Positions 1 through 8,683 of a stretch of DNA of 64,000 nt are shown one piece after another. Source of the DNA: [Clostridium] clostridioforme AGR2157 (GTDB lineage: Bacteria; Bacillota; Clostridia; Lachnospirales; Lachnospiraceae); contig NZ_AUJR01000017.1 of assembly GCF_000424325.1 (NCBI RefSeq), positions 26,209-90,208 on the forward strand, given 5' to 3'. Made by a program: the position numbers and the translations under genes. The notes beneath the pieces were generated by a model. It had not been told where the DNA came from and made no database searches. It was given only the letters and a program-made list of their open reading frames with translations. Every line of letters starts with the position of its first letter. Position 1 is the stretch's first letter.

Positions 1-1
1 C

Positions 2-550
2 GGATGCCAGCATTGTGTTTATAAGAGCAGAGAAAAAAATTGCGATATTCCCGTTGGAAGTACCTGTTTTCGCGAGCGGCTTGTGGAGGGCTGTGTACCG
101 CTTTCGGAGCTGTTGGAGGTACTAACCAGAGAAGTGCCGGTTCGCCCCTTTGTAGCCCGTGTGTTGCGCCTGTCGCGGCAGCAAGAGCCGCTCTTTGAAA
201 ACGAAGCCCACAGACAGAGATTTGAGGAGACAGAAGAAAATGGAACAAGCTTTTCCGGTCAGACTGCTGCGTTATTTTTGCTGACTGCGGATCCATTCCT
301 ATGGAGCAAAGCGCAACCGGCTGTGGCTCTGGGAAGCATTGATTTTTCCTCTATTCGCATTCATGGGGTGGATCTGGACGGATATGTCCTGTTTCATACA
401 GCGAAGGATTTATACAAAGGGACCAAACACATCAGCTTGTCAGAACTGACTGACCCGGAGCTGGTAAGTGACAGTGTGTTTCGGCTGTTGATAACGGCTT
501 TCCTGATCTGCCGGTATGGAACAGCAGTTGTGACGGCAGAAAGGAGCTGA
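2..550 (+). CDS. Zinc-ribbon-like protein of unknown function (5' end outside window)
   Basis: The frame is open from base 2, so the true start lies to the left. The visible N-terminus has four cysteines spaced like a zinc ribbon (CQHC, then single Cys about 9 and 8 residues later). An internal GTG at 83 lies inside this motif and is unlikely to be the start. The rest is about 150 residues of mixed alpha/beta with no motif I recognise. It ends 2 nt before the ArdA-like gene, so they are probably co-transcribed. Function unknown. Confidence 0.6.
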   Translation, partial: GCQHCVYKSREKNCDIPVGSTCFRERLVEGCVPLSELLEVLTREVPVRPFVARVLRLSRQQEPLFENEAHRQRFEETEENGTSFSGQTAALFLLTADPFLWSKAQPAVALGSIDFSSIRIHGVDLDGYVLFHTAKDLYKGTKHISLSELTDPELVSDSVFRLLITAFLICRYGTAVVTAERS

Positions 551-552
551 TT

Positions 553-2193
553 ATGTTGAAAGTTCAATTGTCGAAGCCGGATGGCAGCCACGGAGAATGG
601 CTTCAGCTTCCTGCTGAGTACGACCGGATCAGGCGCATATTTACAGCACTTGCAGATGAAGAACACCCGGCGCTTCTGATTACAGCGGCGGAAACGGATA
701 TTGCTCCTATGCATCAGTTTCTGGTTGGAAAGTATGTGGAGCAGAGGCGTGGTATCCGGGATATGGATTTTTTGACCCGCCGGATTGAGGGGTTCACGGA
801 GCAGGAAAAAGCTGTTTTCGGTGCGGCACTGGAGATTGAGCAGCCATCTACCATCATGGAGATGGCAAACCTTTCCTGCAACCTGGATAAGTTTGCTGTT
901 TATCCGAAGGTACAAAATGAAGCGGAGCTTGGTGAATACTTGTTGAATATTCAGGTGGTTGATGAGCAGCTGCTTCCCTATGTGGATCGGAGAAAGTATG
1001 GCAGAGACTATGCACTCAGCCATGCCGGTGCCTTTTGTGAATCCGGTTATATAGTCAGAACCGGGGAGGCGTTAAAGCCTGTTTATACCGAAAGGAATCC
1101 GCCAGATCCTGGATATGCTCCTAACAGCCTGTTTCTGCTTCGTCTGTATTCTTCCCATTACGCTGACAGCCATCCCAATACCTACTCCCTGTCGCTTCCT
1201 GCTACAGAAGAAAAGATGGAACTGGCGAGGAAAAACCTTGGGGTCAATCATCTGGAGGAATGCAGCATTATAGACCTGACCAGCCAGATACGGGATTTGG
1301 AAAGTCATCTCCCCTATGACTACAGTATTGACGGATTAAATGACTTTGCCAGACTGCTTGGGAGCAAGGTACTGGATGGTGCAGAGGAAACCGTGGAGCG
1401 GCTGTGCGCAGTCCTGACAGCAGAAATACCAGAAACGATACAGGAAGCTTCTGAAATCGCAGAAAATCTGAATCAATATACCATTCTGCCTGACGATATC
1501 AGAACACCGGAAGAATATGCCCATCATGTGCTGCAGGAAGCAGATATCCATATTAACGATGAAATTTATGGGTTTGTGGACTTTGAGGGCTTTGGAAAAG
1601 CCAGGATGCAGAGGGATGGGGTGGTGTCAACAGTGCATGGCATGGTGCTTCGTAAGGATTATCTGCTCCGGCAGCTTCCGGAGGAACTGGTTTCCTTAAA
1701 GCTGTTCAGCCCTCTCTATCCGCAGCTTTATGAGAGAAACGAATGGGGAGATCTGATGAATGAACCGACCTACATGGGAACAGATGAATTGTGCGACTAT
1801 CAGGATGAGATTCTGGCAGCCATTGAGCGGGAATGTCTGGATGAGGAGGGGAACCGTGGTCTTGCAGTCTATTTGGACAATGAACTTCTTAAACGCAAAG
1901 TGTTCAGCATGAATCCGACTGTCGAAAAATGGGATGGCCGGCTTTGGGGCGTTCTGGAGGTACAGAGCTATGGGGCGCTGTCTGATGCAGAAATGAAAGG
2001 TGTTATGGAGGAATGGTCTGGGCAGGAAAGTGATGGATGGGGCGAGGGCTTTGAGCAGAGGGAAATTAAAATCGAAGCCGGAGAACTGTGCATCAGCTTT
2101 TGGAGTTCGGATAGAGACTTTTTCATCAAGACGGAGCAGGAACTGAAGCATGAACAATCTCAGAACATGGAGATGCAGATGGGAGGAATGTAG
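553..2193 (+). CDS. ArdA-like antirestriction protein, multi-domain
   Basis: Begins at ATG 553 after an AAAGGAG site. About 546 residues. Two regions (roughly 1-135 and 205-370) resemble ArdA domains: an aspartate/glutamate-rich helical core followed by the family-type stretch on Asn-Leu-x-x-Tyr (NLNQY, CNLDKF), then a GFVDFEGFGK segment and a Tyr/Val-rich end. The last about 110 residues are a separate domain I cannot name. ArdA proteins mimic B-form DNA and block type I restriction enzymes, which helps an incoming ICE to establish. Classical ArdA is about 170 residues, so this is an enlarged version. The DNA-mimic role is inferred from family likeness and acidic composition. Confidence 0.65.
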   Translation: MLKVQLSKPDGSHGEWLQLPAEYDRIRRIFTALADEEHPALLITAAETDIAPMHQFLVGKYVEQRRGIRDMDFLTRRIEGFTEQEKAVFGAALEIEQPSTIMEMANLSCNLDKFAVYPKVQNEAELGEYLLNIQVVDEQLLPYVDRRKYGRDYALSHAGAFCESGYIVRTGEALKPVYTERNPPDPGYAPNSLFLLRLYSSHYADSHPNTYSLSLPATEEKMELARKNLGVNHLEECSIIDLTSQIRDLESHLPYDYSIDGLNDFARLLGSKVLDGAEETVERLCAVLTAEIPETIQEASEIAENLNQYTILPDDIRTPEEYAHHVLQEADIHINDEIYGFVDFEGFGKARMQRDGVVSTVHGMVLRKDYLLRQLPEELVSLKLFSPLYPQLYERNEWGDLMNEPTYMGTDELCDYQDEILAAIERECLDEEGNRGLAVYLDNELLKRKVFSMNPTVEKWDGRLWGVLEVQSYGALSDAEMKGVMEEWSGQESDGWGEGFEQREIKIEAGELCISFWSSDRDFFIKTEQELKHEQSQNMEMQMGGM

Positions 2194-3381
2194 ATGCAGG
2201 TAACGATCACAGCAGACGAATACAAAGATTGCCGGGGATACAGTGATGTGGAGCTGGAGCTGCCGACAGACCGGTTCAGCCTTGCAGATGCATTGGAACG
2301 TGCCCGTGTGCCGGATGGCGGCTATGAATTGCACAGTTTTTATGACTGGCCGGAGTTTATCAAATATGCACTGACAAGGGCAGAAAACAAAACATTGGAG
2401 GAAGTGAACTTTCTGGCACATAAGGTCAGTGAGATGGATACAGATCAGCTTCACATCTATGAAGGTATTTTAAAGCTGCGTTTTGACAGCGATATAGACC
2501 ATCCCATGTCAATGAAAGAACTGATCAATACTGCTTATAATCTGAAATGTTTTGAACTCTATCCCGGTGTGACAGATTACCAGGAGCTTGGCGAAATCTG
2601 CATACAGAACGAAATAATGGATTGGATTAAAAAACTTCCTGATGAAATCGTAGAAATGCTGGATCCCGAAAAGGTTGGAACTTCTGTCTGCCGCGATGAC
2701 CAGGGGATTTTTATAAGAGAAGGATATCTGTTCCGCAGTGCGCCGGACGGACCGGAGATTTACGATGGCATCCATCTGCCGGATCAGGAGTATCACCATG
2801 GCGGTATCATTTCGCTGCGGTTGGAACGGAAGGACATTTTCTTGGATGCCAATACAGAAGTGTGGCTGGAGCTTCCCGCAGATAGACAGAAGATTCATCA
2901 GGTACTGGATTTTCTTGGAACAAGTGATTTGGATGTCTGTATGATTGTGGAAATGGAAAGCATTGTGCCTGCGATGAAAGATCATTTAACTGGATATGAG
3001 GACATCGAAAAGCTGAATACGCTGACAGAGCGTATCGCTGCTTTTCCGGACAGTCGGACACTTGCCAAGTACAAGGCAATCCTGATGATGGAGGATTGCT
3101 ATGATCTGGACATGGTTCTGGATATTATAAACAATCTGGATTGTTATGATTTTGATACTCAGATTATGTCGCCGGGTCATTATGCAGAATATATCCTGAA
3201 AGAAGCGGGCTTTGATCCGGATGATCCGGCATTTTGCGGTTTTGATTTTTACGACTACGGGGAGCGGCAGCTTCAGGGAAGTGGCTATGTGGCAACTGCC
3301 TATGGTACAGTAATCCGCAATGACCTGCCATTTATTCTTGAATACACGAAACCGCCGGAGCAGGGAATGACCATGCAGTAA
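2194..3381 (+). CDS. Second ArdA-like antirestriction protein, tandem domains
   Basis: The ATG directly follows the stop of the previous gene, with GGAGGAATG as ribosome site, so the two are translationally coupled. About 395 residues. Two ArdA-like units are visible: one with AYNLKCFELYPGV around 110-122 and one with INNLDCYDFD around 308-317, followed by a GFDFYDYGERQL segment that matches GFVDFEGFGK in the upstream protein. Strongly acidic. Tandem large ArdA-like genes suggest domain duplication. Probable role is protection from host restriction during transfer. Confidence 0.65.
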   Translation: MQVTITADEYKDCRGYSDVELELPTDRFSLADALERARVPDGGYELHSFYDWPEFIKYALTRAENKTLEEVNFLAHKVSEMDTDQLHIYEGILKLRFDSDIDHPMSMKELINTAYNLKCFELYPGVTDYQELGEICIQNEIMDWIKKLPDEIVEMLDPEKVGTSVCRDDQGIFIREGYLFRSAPDGPEIYDGIHLPDQEYHHGGIISLRLERKDIFLDANTEVWLELPADRQKIHQVLDFLGTSDLDVCMIVEMESIVPAMKDHLTGYEDIEKLNTLTERIAAFPDSRTLAKYKAILMMEDCYDLDMVLDIINNLDCYDFDTQIMSPGHYAEYILKEAGFDPDDPAFCGFDFYDYGERQLQGSGYVATAYGTVIRNDLPFILEYTKPPEQGMTMQ

Positions 3382-3404
3382 GAGCAGAGAAAGGAAGAGA
3401 AAGA

Positions 3405-3770
3405 ATGGCACTTTTTGATGCAGCGAAAGAAGGATATGAACTGACGGAAATTGATGGAAGACCGGTTCTTTTTACTAATATGCGTCTGAACCGGGACACC
3501 GTTCCGGCTGGGATTTTTTGTTATGATGTACGGGATTCAGACGCTCTGGACGGGAGCATGGCTGAGATTAAGGCGGTGGTGGTTGTCAACCACTGGGGAA
3601 CTATTCTGTGCAAAGATCCGTTTCCTGTAGATGAATATGGCAGCTATTATCCGAAGGACTGGGGATATCTTGGCAAGAACATGAGCCTTGAGGAATTTCA
3701 GGAAACCGGCAGGGAACAGCTTGCCGCTTATCTGCTGCCGGAAGCACCGCAGACAGAACCTGTTATGTAG
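3405..3770 (+). CDS. LPD28-like domain protein
   Basis: Starts at ATG 3405 after AGGAAGAGAA. 121 residues. The pattern PVLFTNMRLNRDTVPAG, a Tyr-Asp-x-Arg element, then VVVNHWGTILCKDP and a C-terminal DWGYLGK matches what I recall of LPD28, a small domain carried alone or within polyvalent proteins of mobile elements. Its biochemical role is not known. No signal peptide or membrane segment. It sits in the early antirestriction/modification operon. Confidence 0.6.
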   Translation: MALFDAAKEGYELTEIDGRPVLFTNMRLNRDTVPAGIFCYDVRDSDALDGSMAEIKAVVVVNHWGTILCKDPFPVDEYGSYYPKDWGYLGKNMSLEEFQETGREQLAAYLLPEAPQTEPVM

Positions 3771-3802
3771 AAAAGTTTGCCATAAAAAGGAGGTGATGCG
3801 GC

Positions 3803-4760
3803 ATTAATAGCTTTATCAGCTGGGTAGGTGGAAAAAAAGCATTGAGGAAGCTGATTTACACCATGTTCCCGGCGAATTTCGACTGTTTACATTGAAGTAT
3901 TCGGAGGCGGAGGCTGGGTACTGTTTGGCAAACCGCCGGATCAGAAATGCATGGAAGTGTATAACGATTACAATTCCAATCTTGCAAATCTGTTCTACTG
4001 TGTAAAGAACCGGACTGTAGCTTTCCTGCAGGAACTGGGGTTCCTTCCGCTAAACAGCAGGGATGAGTTTACTGTAATTAGGGATTTTATAGACAAGCAG
4101 GTGTTTGATACCAGCTTTCTGAAAGAGGAGCTGCAGCTGGCAGAGCACTCCCTTTTGCCGCCGGAATTTGAGGAACTGAAAGCCATTCTGTTGGAGAATG
4201 CGGAGGTCACCGATGTAAAGAGGGCAGCTGCTTTTTTTAAACTGATTCGCTACAGCTACGGAAGCGGCTGTACTTCTTATGGATGCCGGCCTTTTGATGT
4301 GCGAAAATGTTTTGCCGCTATCTGGCAGGCATCATACAGGCTTGCTGATACGGTAATAGAGAATAAGGATTTTGAGGCGCTGATCCGGCAATACGACCGG
4401 GAAGGCGCCTTTTTCTATTGTGACCCGCCTTATTACGAAACAGAAGGACATTATGCGGTAGTATTCCGCAGGGAGGATCATGCCAGACTTCGGGATGCGC
4501 TGGCTGAGGCAAAAGGAAAATGGATGGTCAGTTATAACGACTGTGAATTTATTCGGGAGCTGTATGCGGGATATACGATTACTGCTGTGACCCGTATCAA
4601 TAACCTGGCGCAGCGGTATGACGGCGGCTGTGAATTCCCGGAGGTTATCATTACCAACTATGATCCGGGTGAGCTGGAGCGGACAAAGCCGCAGCAGCTC
4701 CATCTTTTTGCCCTGTGTGGTGAAGAGGAAGACGATTACTATGAAGTTGTGGGGCGGTAA
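3803..4760 (+). pseudogene. Dam-type DNA adenine methylase, frameshifted and without a canonical start
   Basis: Two frames together encode a D12-class adenine methylase. The first (from 3803) has INSFISWVGGKKALRKLI, the second (from about 3888) has EVFGGGGWVLFGKP, then CDPPYYETEGHY, the catalytic DPPY motif. The frames meet at 3884-3890, where one extra T in a run of three breaks the reading. The ribosome site AAGGAGGTGAT is 6-8 nt before ATT at 3803, where homologs should have ATG. A 269-residue product could start at ATG 3951 but would lack the AdoMet-binding N-terminus. Probably inactive unless the shift is a sequence error. An intact version would protect the ICE from restriction or set a methylation mark. 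Confidence 0.75.
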
Positions 4761-4780
4761 AGCCCGGAAATGGAGGAAAT

Positions 4781-5041
4781 ATGGGACAGGCAGAAAAGAA
4801 AACACAGGGGGACACTGCCAGACTGGGGGTGCTTTCTATCCCCAATGTGATGCTGGAGGCAGCGGGGATTCCACCGGACAGTGACCTGATTGTGGAAATC
4901 CTGCCCGGCGTGCTGCTGATTGGTGCAGAACAGCCCCTGTGGCAGGCCAACCGGCCTTATTTGAAGCTGTTCGATGACCTTGGCATCGAACCGGAGGAGG
5001 TAACAGCGATTCTGGAGAAGGGAGGATATTTTGATGAATAA
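4781..5041 (+). CDS. Small protein of unknown function, paired with AbrB regulator
   Basis: 86 residues from ATG 4781, preceded by GGAGGAAAT. Sequence has short beta-rich patterns (LGVLSIPNVMLEAAGI, DSDLIVEILPGVLLIG) reminiscent of the swapped-hairpin AbrB/SpoVT fold, but I cannot assign it firmly. Its 3' end overlaps the next gene by 8 nt, so the two are coupled and may act as partners. Confidence 0.55.
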   Translation: MGQAEKKTQGDTARLGVLSIPNVMLEAAGIPPDSDLIVEILPGVLLIGAEQPLWQANRPYLKLFDDLGIEPEEVTAILEKGGYFDE

Positions 5042-5312
5042 ACCGATTTATAAGCTGGTTGACAGCAAGGGGCGTGTGCTGATTCCAAAAGCCCTGCGGG
5101 ACATGGCAAAGATGGAATACGGGGATATTGTAAGGCTGGGACTCGCAGATGGAAAAGTCACGGTACGCAAGGTGGATATCGTAGAGGCAGGAGACCAGTC
5201 TCCGGAAGCAGTGGAGGCCTATGTTCGTGCTGCCTTTAAATCCATGCCCGACAGTACCAGGCTGGAGCTGATCGGGGAACTGAGCAGCCTGCTCCAGAAG
5301 AAGGAGGGATAA
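5034..5312 (+). CDS. AbrB/MazE/SpoVT-type DNA-binding regulator
   Basis: I chose ATG 5034 over the TTG at 5031 because GGGAGGATATTT gives better spacing. 92 residues. The N-terminal 45 residues carry the AbrB signature: VDSKGRVLIPKALRDMAKMEYGD, with the typical GRVxIPKxLR loop (given in pieces to respect length), then VRLGLADGKVTVRK. The remainder is helical. AbrB-type proteins bind AT-rich DNA as dimers and act as transition-state repressors or antitoxins. No toxin lies next to it, so a regulator of the transfer operon is the better guess. Confidence 0.8.
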   Translation: MNKPIYKLVDSKGRVLIPKALRDMAKMEYGDIVRLGLADGKVTVRKVDIVEAGDQSPEAVEAYVRAAFKSMPDSTRLELIGELSSLLQKKEG

Positions 5313-5315
5313 TTC

Positions 5316-5888
5316 ATGCAAGTGTTTCACCGTGAGGACTGCAGCCAGACAGGTAATGGGATTGACCTGAAAAATAAGGTTGTGGTTCTTTCTGCAAATG
5401 TGCTGCCCAAAGAACATTCCGGGCAGCTCTTTTTTTGTACCGGGGGAAGCGGAGCGAATCCCGCTCCCATGGGCAGCACTGTTTTTCTGATCTCTCTTTC
5501 TGATGGGGAAGCCTGCCGGTGTGAGCGAAGCGATGTGGTTGGCACGCTGGAGCCGGAACTGCTGCCGGAAGAAGCGAAGCTGCAGCTTTCCCAGATCCGG
5601 CCTGTTGGAGCCGCAGACCTGCATCACCATGAGCCGGAGTATTCCGGCTACAGCTTTTTGGAGGACGGGAGGTATGCCGCAGGTGCCTGGCTCTGCAGTC
5701 CCCAGGAAGTCATGGACTATGTGGAGATGCAGAAGCCCTATCAGCATCGTGTGCTGATCTGCGACCGGGATGACTTTGCCGTGATGGAAGTTGTAAAAGA
5801 GCAGGTGATTTTCCCTACCCAAAAGGAGCTTGAGGCATTCCGGGAGGATACACAGGAGCAGAAAGGCGGCGGTATGGAAATGAAGTAA
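5316..5888 (+). CDS. Hypothetical ICE protein
   Basis: 190 residues from ATG 5316 after AAGGAGGG. A soluble protein with an N-terminal beta-rich region (VVVLSANVLPKEHSG), a CRCERSDVVGTL segment and a C-terminal segment HRVLICDRDDFAVMEV. No catalytic motif recognised. It sits 13 nt before the YodL-like gene, within the same operon. Function unknown. Confidence 0.6.
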   Translation: MQVFHREDCSQTGNGIDLKNKVVVLSANVLPKEHSGQLFFCTGGSGANPAPMGSTVFLISLSDGEACRCERSDVVGTLEPELLPEEAKLQLSQIRPVGAADLHHHEPEYSGYSFLEDGRYAAGAWLCSPQEVMDYVEMQKPYQHRVLICDRDDFAVMEVVKEQVIFPTQKELEAFREDTQEQKGGGMEMK

Positions 5889-5901
5889 GGAGGAATGCCC
5901 C

Positions 5902-6462
5902 ATGAAACCAATCCGTATTGAGAACGGGATTGTCATCTACTACGGGAACCTGGCCGGCCGCATCCGAAACGGACAGGCGGTGGTCGATCCCATGTTTCAG
6001 GTACCGGAGCTGAAGGAATTTCTGGAGAAGCAGCGGAATGTGAATGAAATCAAATGGCAGGACGGAATCTTTGACCAGCTGGCCAGCGGGCAGGGAGAAA
6101 CCAGGGAAATTCAGAGCCTAAAGAACTGCCGGGTCTGGCAGCTGAAACCGGAGGTGGATATCTGCAAGAAATTCATCGGATATGATGCCCTGATTCAAAA
6201 ATTCGGGATGCTCAATCCGGAGGACTACCGGCTGGTGTTTGACGGTGCAGTGGACACCAATAATCTGGAAGCGCTCTATACCAAATTTAACGTGGACCAT
6301 CCGGCCAGCTATGCCGGGCATTCCCTCTCCATGAGCGATGTTCTGGAACTGTACGATGAATCCGGCAGTTCCTTTTATTATCTGGATAGTTTCGATTTCA
6401 AACAGGTAGATTTTGAGCCGCCGGATCAGGAGATGGCACATATCCAGACCATGCAGTTTTAA
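5902..6462 (+). CDS. YodL-like domain protein
   Basis: Starts at ATG 5902 after AAGGAGGAATGCCCC. 186 residues. The C-terminal part is the recognisable one: WQLKPEVDICKKFIGYD, YRLVFDGAVDTNNLEALYTK, then FNVDHPASYAGHSLSMSDV and FYYLDSFDFKQVDF. This is the pattern of the YodL-like family common in Clostridia mobile elements. Family function is unknown. A terminator follows directly. Confidence 0.75.
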   Translation: MKPIRIENGIVIYYGNLAGRIRNGQAVVDPMFQVPELKEFLEKQRNVNEIKWQDGIFDQLASGQGETREIQSLKNCRVWQLKPEVDICKKFIGYDALIQKFGMLNPEDYRLVFDGAVDTNNLEALYTKFNVDHPASYAGHSLSMSDVLELYDESGSSFYYLDSFDFKQVDFEPPDQEMAHIQTMQF

Positions 6463-6463
6463 G

Positions 6464-6490
6464 CAGGCAGTATCCGCTGTCTGTTTTTTA
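6464..6490 (+). terminator. Rho-independent terminator after YodL-like gene
   Basis: CAGGCAG and CTGTCTG (one G-U pair) form a stem around TATCCG, followed by six T. It separates the antirestriction/regulatory genes from the pilus genes. Confidence 0.6.
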
Positions 6491-6556
6491 CTGAAATAAA
6501 TTACAGAAAGGACGCTTTTCACATGAAAAAGCAGAAAAAAAGGAGGAAGCAATTTT

Positions 6557-6898
6557 ATGGCAACACTGGATATCCGAATCACATCCATGTACCCGCCCGG
6601 CTCACAGGGAGGGACAAGAGCTTATGCCTCAGCAACCATCGACGGATGCTTTGCCGTCCGGGGAATCAAAGTCGTCGAGGGCGGTAAGGACGGTCTGTTC
6701 GTCTCCATGCCCAGCCGCAAAAACCAGGACGGGTACAAGGAAGTCTGTTTTCCTGTAACCGCTGAGTTCAGGGAACAGCTCTACAGCGGAGTGCTGAATG
6801 CCTACCATCAGGCACTCACCATGGCGCAGGCTCCGGCCGCACCCCAGCAGGCAGCCCCGGAGCAGGAAGCCACCGGCCAGCAGATGGCCGGAATGTAA
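6557..6898 (+). CDS. spoVG: SpoVG-family protein
   Basis: ATG 6557 follows AAAGGAGGAAGC. 113 residues. Core SpoVG features are present: LDIRITSMYPPG at the start, ATIDGCFAVRGIKVVEGG, and GLFVSMPSRKNQDGYKEVCFPVTAEF. SpoVG proteins are small site-specific DNA/RNA-binding regulators. The C-terminal 30 residues are Ala/Pro/Gln-rich and probably disordered. ICE-borne SpoVG homologs are common, but their targets on such elements are unknown. An AT-rich 65-nt leader after the terminator could hold its promoter. Confidence 0.85.
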   Translation: MATLDIRITSMYPPGSQGGTRAYASATIDGCFAVRGIKVVEGGKDGLFVSMPSRKNQDGYKEVCFPVTAEFREQLYSGVLNAYHQALTMAQAPAAPQQAAPEQEATGQQMAGM

Positions 6899-6938
6899 CT
6901 GAAAACATCAGAGTATCAAGATAATGGAGAAATCAAGA

Positions 6939-7169
6939 ATGAAGAAATTTGTAAACCATACCTGTGCTGTTGTTGCCATGAAAGCCATGAATCTGAGACA
7001 GAAGCTTGCCGAGCAGAGAGCGGAGGGCTATGTGGATACCGCCATCAAGATCCTGATTGCGGTTGTGCTGGGCGCCCTTTTGCTGGCAGGTCTATATGCA
7101 CTGTTTAACGATACGGTTCTGCCGACTCTTGTACGCAGGGTGCAGGAAATGTTCGACTATGCCGGATAA
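6939..7169 (+). CDS. Small single-span membrane protein, DUF6133-like (pilin-like)
   Basis: I place the start at ATG 6939 because GGAG lies 8 nt upstream. An in-frame ATG at 6924 has no ribosome site. 76 residues: a positively charged N-terminus, GYVDTAIKILIAVVLGALLLA as a hydrophobic span (about 45-65), then an amphipathic tail. The layout (charged leader then a hydrophobic helix) resembles a Flp/Tad-type pilin or a VirB2-like subunit. The prepilin peptidase gene overlaps its 3' end, which supports a pilin role. The DUF number is from memory. Confidence 0.65.
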   Translation: MKKFVNHTCAVVAMKAMNLRQKLAEQRAEGYVDTAIKILIAVVLGALLLAGLYALFNDTVLPTLVRRVQEMFDYAG

Positions 7170-7629
7170 GCTGACAGCCTCCGATCCGGCGATGCTTACC
7201 CTGCAGGCAGGGATGTTTCTCCTTCTGCTGTTGGCGGCTTCTCTCAGTGATCTGAAGCGGAGGGAGATTCCGGACCGGTTACAGCTTGCTATTGCATCCC
7301 TCACATTCCTGTCATTTTCTCCGGGAAATTTCTGGGGGATTCTTGGCGCATTGCCATATCTTCTGGTCGCCCTGTTTTTTGGAGGCTGCGAGGGCATGGG
7401 AGGCGGGGATATCAAGCTGGCGGCAGCCACCGGACTTGTGCTGGGACTGCCGGCCAGCCTGACCGCTTCTATTCTGGGACTGGGGAGTATGTGCCTGGTC
7501 TGTGGGCTGATTACTGTAAAACGGCGGCTCCATGGGAAGAAAGAAAAAATCCCTTTTCCGGTGGGACCGTTTCTGGCGGCTGGCGCGGCCGCCGCTTATT
7601 TTATGAAAATTGGAGGTTTGATTTTATGA
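7159..7629 (+). CDS. Prepilin peptidase, A24 family (TadV/CpaA-like)
   Basis: ATG 7159 lies inside the upstream gene (11-nt overlap). 156 residues, several membrane helices. Both catalytic aspartate motifs of type IV prepilin peptidases are visible: SDLKRREIPDRL near the N-terminus and GMGGGDIKLAAA in the middle (GxGD). It lacks the N-terminal methylase domain, as in TadV/CpaA. It should cleave leader peptides of the pilin-like proteins in this operon at the inner membrane face. Upstream in-frame extension to 7057 is in the overlap with the pilin-like gene and is not needed. Confidence 0.85.
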   Translation: MPDKLTASDPAMLTLQAGMFLLLLLAASLSDLKRREIPDRLQLAIASLTFLSFSPGNFWGILGALPYLLVALFFGGCEGMGGGDIKLAAATGLVLGLPASLTASILGLGSMCLVCGLITVKRRLHGKKEKIPFPVGPFLAAGAAAAYFMKIGGLIL

Positions 7630-7712
7630 AAAGAAAGCTCATCATTTCCCTTTGTGCAATCGTTCCTGTGGCAGCTATGGCAGCCTTTCTTATCCGCCGC
7701 CGCTGTCAGTAA
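7626..7712 (+). CDS. Small membrane peptide (28 aa)
   Basis: ATG 7626 overlaps the preceding stop as ATGA. Encodes MKRKLIISLCAIVPVAAM plus a basic tail RRRCQ: one hydrophobic helix with charged ends. Translational coupling to the peptidase and direct position before a terminator support it as real. Function unknown. Confidence 0.45.
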   Translation: MKRKLIISLCAIVPVAAMAAFLIRRRCQ

Positions 7713-7725
7713 GGCAGGCAAACCG

Positions 7726-7750
7726 GGCGGGTCTTTAAGGCCCGCCTTTT
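7726..7750 (+). terminator. Rho-independent terminator
   Basis: GGCGGG (7726-7731) pairs with CCCGCC (7741-7746) and is followed by TTTT. It lies between the prepilin peptidase unit and cpaB, so read-through may set the ratio of pilin-type genes to assembly genes. Confidence 0.65.
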
Positions 7751-7795
7751 CCTATGGAATGCATATCAAATCAAAATGAAGGAGGACATACCCTT

Positions 7796-8680
7796 ATGAA
7801 TTTTCTCAAAAACAGAACTGTCATTGGTGTTATCTGTATTCTTTTGGCACTGATCATCTGCTTTGCAGTTACTCCGCTGTTTAATAAGACCATCAGTGAA
7901 AAGACGGAAATCGTGCGTGTGGTAAAGCCGGTAAAGATTGGGGAGGAGATCACCGCAGATAAGGTTTCCGTTGTGGAAGTAGGCGGCTATAACCTGCCGG
8001 AGGATGTGGTGCGGAATCTGGATACCGCCATTGGAAAGTTCGCCTCCGCAGACCTGGCAGTGGGAGACTACATCATCTCATCCAAGATTGCAGAGGAACC
8101 TGCCGCTGAGAATGCCTACCTTTACAACCTGACCGGCAAGAAGCAGGCAATCTCTGTTTCCCTGAAAGCCTTTGCCAACGGATTATCCGGAAAGCTGCAG
8201 AGCGGGGACATTGTGTCTGTGATTGCCCCGGATTACAAAAAGCAGGGTTCTACAGTGATTCCGCCGGAACTGCAGTATGTGGAGGTTATCGCAGTAACTG
8301 CAAACAGCGGCTATGATGCCAATACCAATACACAGAATGGGGAGGAGGATAACACAGAAAAAGAACTGCCCGGCACCGTCACTTTGTTAGTTACCCCGGA
8401 GCAGAGTAAAATCCTTGCAGAGCTGGAGGCAGACGGGAAAGCACACATCTCCCTGGTGTTCCGTGGTACCCCTGAGCAGTCTGCGGCTTTCATTTCTGCG
8501 CAGGAAACCGTTCTTTTGGAACTTTACCCGCCTGTGGAGGAAGAAACAGAAGATTCTGAATCCGGCGCTTTAGAGGAACAGACGGATGAGAGTGAAGCTT
8601 CTGAAACCGAACAGACAGATATTGCAGAAGATGAAACTGCCGAAACAGAAGGGGAAGTTTGGGAAAGCGAGGTGGAGTAG
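7796..8680 (+). CDS. cpaB: CpaB/RcpC-like pilus assembly protein (SAF domain)
   Basis: ATG 7796 follows GAAGGAGGACATACCC. An upstream in-frame ATG at 7754 lacks a ribosome site. 294 residues: an N-terminal signal anchor (VIGVICILLALIICFAV), then a SAF-like beta-clip domain (VKPVKIGEEITADKVSVVEV, KQAISVSLKAFANGLSGKL) and PGTVTLLVTPEQSKILAELE. The last 45 residues are Glu/Ser/Thr-rich. CpaB proteins form the periplasmic part of the Tad pilus. In a Gram-positive cell this one would sit on the outer face of the membrane. Confidence 0.8.
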   Translation: MNFLKNRTVIGVICILLALIICFAVTPLFNKTISEKTEIVRVVKPVKIGEEITADKVSVVEVGGYNLPEDVVRNLDTAIGKFASADLAVGDYIISSKIAEEPAAENAYLYNLTGKKQAISVSLKAFANGLSGKLQSGDIVSVIAPDYKKQGSTVIPPELQYVEVIAVTANSGYDANTNTQNGEEDNTEKELPGTVTLLVTPEQSKILAELEADGKAHISLVFRGTPEQSAAFISAQETVLLELYPPVEEETEDSESGALEEQTDESEASETEQTDIAEDETAETEGEVWESEVE

Positions 8681-8683
8681 GGC

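Noticed and set aside
4836..5936. Minus-strand frame of 366 codons
   Set aside because: Lies opposite four well-supported genes with good ribosome sites; its product has no recognisable domain.
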